Assembly: GCF_030272615.1 (NCBI RefSeq)
Contig: NC_081410.1
Span: forward strand, 286,687,957 to 286,751,956
Source: Cryptomeria japonica
Taxonomy: Eukaryota > Streptophyta > Pinopsida > Cupressales > Cupressaceae
Length of the DNA: 64,000 nucleotides
Direction of reading: 5' to 3'
Shown: piece by piece, positions 60,366 to 64,000 of the stretch
Layout of the letters: every line of letters starts with the position of its first letter
Numbering within the stretch: position 1 is the first letter of the stretch
Position numbers and translations under genes: made by a program
Notes under the pieces: model-generated
Told to the model about the DNA's origin: nothing
The model's database searches: none
The model's input: the letters and a program-made list of their open reading frames with translations, nothing else

Positions 60366-61544
60366 TGTTGGCATTTTTTATGTTTATGTTGTGATTGTCA
60401 TTGATGGACACACACTTGCTTTAAGATCCCCTTTATATGTATGAGCTAGAGCTCAACCAGTATCTATTCCAACTAGTATGTTGTATTCTAGTCTTTAGAC
60501 TATTGGTGATTTTGCAGAATGTGTTTCTCGGTCTAAAGTGGCATGTCAACCCCAAATGGTTTGTAGATCTCAAGCGATACAAGAGAGCAAAATGGTATAA
60601 CACATTCTTACCAGTCTTCATTTTTGTCAACCGGCAACCGGTATTTTGTATGAACCGGTAATACTCTGTGTTGAGTTACAAACCGGCATTTTGTGATGAG
60701 TTACCAATCCACCGATTGTTTGACGGTGCCGACACACTGACAGTGCTTTTTGTGTCATGTTACTAAGTATGCCTAGATTCATTGAACCTAGGAAATTGTA
60801 ATGTAATCCTATTGGACTGACATGGAATTAGATTCCTTTAAAAGGACATCATGTCTAGGGTTTTAGGTAGTTGCGGAAAAGGGTTTATGTTGTGACTATG
60901 GTTTAAGGTGGTTGTTGAGTTGTTGTAAGAGCGATCTTATCTAAGAAGATCAAGTTGTAACTGAAAGAGAGAGATAGAGAAGACTGAAGTAATGCTAGAA
61001 TGCATTAGCAGTGAGCTATATTGGATCTAACCAAGTAGTTTGTGCTATTAGATAGATCAAACACTTGTTGATTACTCACATCTTTGACAAGTTTGTAGCC
61101 CTTAACCGGGTAGGCCCAAAAGCCTTTTGTAAAATCCTCTAACAAGGTGGTTCACTTCTGTGAATCTAAAATCCTTTAGCAAGCTATTCTTTAATCAGAC
61201 TTATCTCCTGATAGAGATTGAGATTCCTAACAAGATCTATTCTGGTGAAGAACATTGTAAGACCTTAACTGGTCTGACCTTAACCGGTCTGGTTTCTATT
61301 TTGCAGATAGTGACTTATGAGTTCCATCTCACCATGGTTTTTCCCATTTGGGTTTCCACGTCAAATATCTTGTGTTATGGTTGTATTGCTTTTGTGGGTG
61401 AATTCTTTATTTGTATTTTGGTTTGCATGTGTGATAACCGGTATGTCTGTTAAACCGTTTTATCGGTTTATCTTCAGACTGTTTAAGTGTTTAAGTACAG
61501 AGATTTTTGGCATACTAATTCACCCCCCCTCTTAGTATTCATTA
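60366..61544 (+). repeat. E3 3' LTR
   Basis: Collinear with 53827-55003 with scattered substitutions. It ends TTCATTA (CA changed to TA) before GTTTA. Confidence 0.9.
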
Positions 61545-61549
61545 GTTTA

Positions 61550-63354
61550 TCTATCTATCTTAGAGTTTTTCACAGCCTAATCAGTTTTTTGTAAAATGGT
61601 TGTCGAAGAATATGCTTGTCGTACAAAGACAATATGACTATTGATTCGTTGTTTTTGCAGGTTGCCGAAGAAGAATTGACCAAACATCATGTATTCTTTC
61701 AATTCATTTTTAGGCACCTAAATTGCTATCTGGTTAAAGAACAAATCTGTATTTTGTGTTTTGAGTAAATTCTGAGAGGTAGAAGAGTATGCTCTTGTCT
61801 TTTTTTAGACAATCAAAAATCCAGACCCTTGAGGTATTTTCTTTGTTTGAGATTTGTACATCTTTAGCAGGCCTGCCCTCCGAAGGAGCTTAAAAACTCT
61901 TAAAGATGTTACGGCTGGTGTGAGGGGAATGACCTAAGTGGGAATGGTTAAATGCCAAGTACTCCAACCCACTATAAAATAAACATGATTTGATGAAAAT
62001 CAAGTCAATGGCAGTGCTCAGGAATAGCTCTCCTTCGTACCTTCAGGTATATTAAACCTTCGTTTTCAAGGTTGGGAGACCTCTTAATTGAGTTTATACC
62101 TCGACGCGCTGAATGGACCCCTTACTAGATTCAATTAAAATTTGAAGCTACCCGATTCACCTCCAAAAGGGGGATAATCTTTGTGCAAGAGAGATAGGAA
62201 CTCTCCCAAGGTACTTGTCATTTTGTGCCCCCATTAGCATTTGGAGCTGGATAATACGGCATTGAGAATCCATTGCATGTGACTCAGCGGTCGTATTCTG
62301 ATTAGCTATTGGGTGTGTACCTAAGTCTACAAGCAAAGGTTTTCTTCTCTCACCAAATTTCGTAGGGCTTGCATGATGTTATTGGAGTTACTATTCATAC
62401 TACGTGTTTTCTGTGTTTTCATCCCTCAAACTAAAATTGGAATACCAAAATTAGAGAAAACAAGAAACAACTCAGTGATCAAAAACTTTGTCCATGTCAG
62501 AGCTAGTCCATCCTAAGTCAAAATTCTGTCCAAAACTAGTCTATCCTAGTCAAAACTCAGTCCATCTCAGAATTGGTCATACTCAGTTGTCATACTCAGC
62601 TATTGAAAAACTCAGAATTTTTGTCTCTATCTTGAGAACAATTTTATGAATCTAATAATTTATCATCCTGCTTCATATCCTGTGTCGTACGAGTTTGATT
62701 ATTTGTCTTCTAAGTTCAATCCTCTATCGTACGAATTCTAATACTCTGTTGTATAAAGCTAAATCCTGTGTCATACGATATAGAATTGCACTGAATATTC
62801 TGTCATCCTAGACATACCCATATGTCATACGGTATTAGGAAGCAACTCATATGAAATAAAATTGTTGTCATCCCGAAGCTATTAAATTGTCATCCGGCTC
62901 AGTAATGTCATACGAATCTCTGATTTTGTTAGTATGGAGCTATAAAACTTGCCTAAAAGAGTTTACAACAAACATAATACTAGTTATCATCATCCTAAGC
63001 ATAAACAGATCAAGACAGTGTACCTCTACCATTTGTATTGCACAATTTGGTCGATCATCTTTCAGCTAGTTCAATCAACTACTTATCAAACCTAAGTGAC
63101 TTAGATAACGTCTTATACAGGATAGATCGTTCCTGAAACCAGACTGAATCTTAGTCACTACTCTCGAATCAACTTAGATAAATGTCTTATACAGGATAGA
63201 TCTTTCATGAAACCAGACTAAATCTTAGTTGCTTCTCTTAGACAATATGTTAACCAAACAACTAGCTCTAAAATTGATCTTGACCTCTGCATCACAAACA
63301 GCTTTAGGTCACACTAATCCATAAAAATTCCTATTCAAACCAGGAGTTCTCGTA
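61550..63354 (+). other. gypsy leader, right part
   Basis: About 1.8 kb without a gene, between the E3 insertion and gag. It contains repeated short motifs: TGTCRTACGA-like at 61606, 62683, 62711, 62770, 62825 and 62907, and CTCAGTCCATC/CTCAGTTGTCATA-like at 62510-62640. It may be an untranslated packaging leader. Confidence 0.5.
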
Positions 63355-64000
63355 AGAAAGAAGCCAATGGTAAAGGTCAACCCTTCACATATCAAGATAA
63401 CCCATACTACATGAAGGACCTTCTCACTGACAATCCTTCATCATCAGGGGTACCAATTTTTGATGAACACAAATCTCCCACTATACATGAGACAAAATAC
63501 AATGACAAAGACAACCTTAGTATTCATGAAATCGATAATGATTTCTCATCAAGTGAAGCTGAAGAAGACACTGAACCTCCAGAAAAGATATTCGTGACTG
63601 TCAAAAGGATAAAGACTTCCAAAAAATGATGAAAGCTATCCTGGCTCGAGAAAAGGAAGACTATTTCTTAGAACTACCAAAATAAGGTGTGAAACTTCCT
63701 ACTGGATATGATGTTCAAACACTCATTACTAAAAAGGAAGAATCACCTATACTCATGGTACACAAATAATTACAAGACTTACGGACTGAGATTACAAAAC
63801 TGAAGAATAAGGATAAGTCCCCAAAAAAATATTCTCTGGAGATAATATGCCCCTTTCCATTTGACAAGAATCTATACATGCCTCCATTTCCTTCATGAAT
63901 TGAGATCCCAAAATTTGATAGATATGATGGTACCTCAAATCCTAAGATCATGTCAGGGAATTTCGTGTTGCCTGTATGGAGTTCATGCATGATCAAATGT
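63355..64000 (+). pseudogene. gypsy gag, N-terminal part, broken, cut by the window end
   Basis: 63411-63629 encodes an acidic, Ser/Glu-rich stretch (IDNDFSSSEAEEDTEPPEK). It overlaps a second frame from about 63629 with EKEDYFLELPK, KLPTGYDVQTL, CPFPFDKNLYMPPFPS, IEIPKFDRYDGTSNPK. The MPPFP...PKFDxYxGxxxPxxH pattern is that of Retrotrans_gag in plant Ty3 elements of the Tat/Ogre side. A one-base loss after NPK shifts the frame. Two TAA and one TGA stop interrupt it. The capsid region continues beyond the window. Confidence 0.7.

Larger units (their letters stand above)
53827..61544 (+). mobile_element. E3: plus-strand LTR retrotransposon without pol, sister of E1
   Basis: LTRs at 53827-55003 and 60366-61544 (1,177 and 1,179 bp) flank 5.36 kb. 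The target duplication is ATTTA (53822-53826) and GTTTA (61545-61549), one mismatch. Order: primer site TGGTATCAGAGCC, ORF1 (coiled coil, four CCHC), ORF2 (about 1,090 codons), purine tract. No protease, integrase, RT or RNase H motif in any frame. Both ORFs align with those of E1, but the LTRs are longer and different, so the two are separate subfamilies of one pol-less lineage. Confidence 0.9.
52375..64000 (+). mobile_element. Ty3/gypsy-type element, 5' part (runs off the window)
   Basis: An LTR (52375-53510) is followed by a primer site, a leader and a gag domain near 63650-64000. The leader is split by E3 at 53826/61545 (ATTTA/GTTTA). Leader text on both sides carries the same short motif (TGTCRTACGA), which confirms that the two sides belong together. 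The 3' part is outside the window. Confidence 0.7.

Overview
The window is intergenic DNA from a large, repeat-rich plant nuclear genome. Nested LTR retrotransposons, a plant L1-type LINE with a C-terminal RNase H, tRNA-iMet-type primer sites and old AT-rich filler point to a seed plant. A gymnosperm would fit the style, but nothing here proves the species. I found no convincing host gene, no tRNA or rRNA gene, and nothing bacterial. Almost every long reading frame belongs to a transposable element, and most are broken.

Layout. 1-3830: old AT-rich DNA with a short tandem array split by a 1.03 kb terminal-inverted-repeat element, ending in a purine tract. 3831-11301: an LTR, probably Ty3/gypsy, split by a minus-strand LTR element without pol (element E1, 4062-10814, target duplication GATGT). 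11302-13477: unassigned. 13478-41985: a minus-strand copia-type LTR split by a 28 kb plus-strand copia composite (13799-41846). The composite has three LTRs and two internal regions (LTR-int-LTR-int-LTR) but only one outer target duplication (CAAAC/CAAAT). Its first internal region holds a minus-strand LINE (about 18967-27228) and a nearly complete minus-strand copia element (27419-34085). 41986-51736: decayed sequence with tandem arrays, including a 386-bp higher-order repeat. 51737-52374: a minus-strand LTR fragment. 52375-64000: the 5' LTR, primer site, leader and start of gag of a Ty3/gypsy-type element that runs off the window. Its leader is split by a second pol-less LTR element (E3, 53827-61544).

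The most interesting content is the pair of pol-less elements, E1 and E3. They lie on opposite strands, are diverged from each other, and share one plan: LTR, primer site, ORF1 (coiled coil plus four CCHC knuckles), ORF2 (about 1,100 codons: an N-terminal globular domain reminiscent of plant-mobile or plant-transposon domains, then long charged coiled coils), purine tract, LTR. Neither encodes protease, integrase or reverse transcriptase. Their primer sites, purine tracts and LTR ends match those of the autonomous copia elements in the same window, which suggests mobilisation in trans. A protein with a similar fold pattern and the same domain-plus-acidic/coiled-coil plan also lies directly downstream of the LINE RNase H, apparently inside the LINE unit. 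Premature stops are mostly TAG/TAA where glutamine would fit, as expected from C-to-T decay of methylated DNA.
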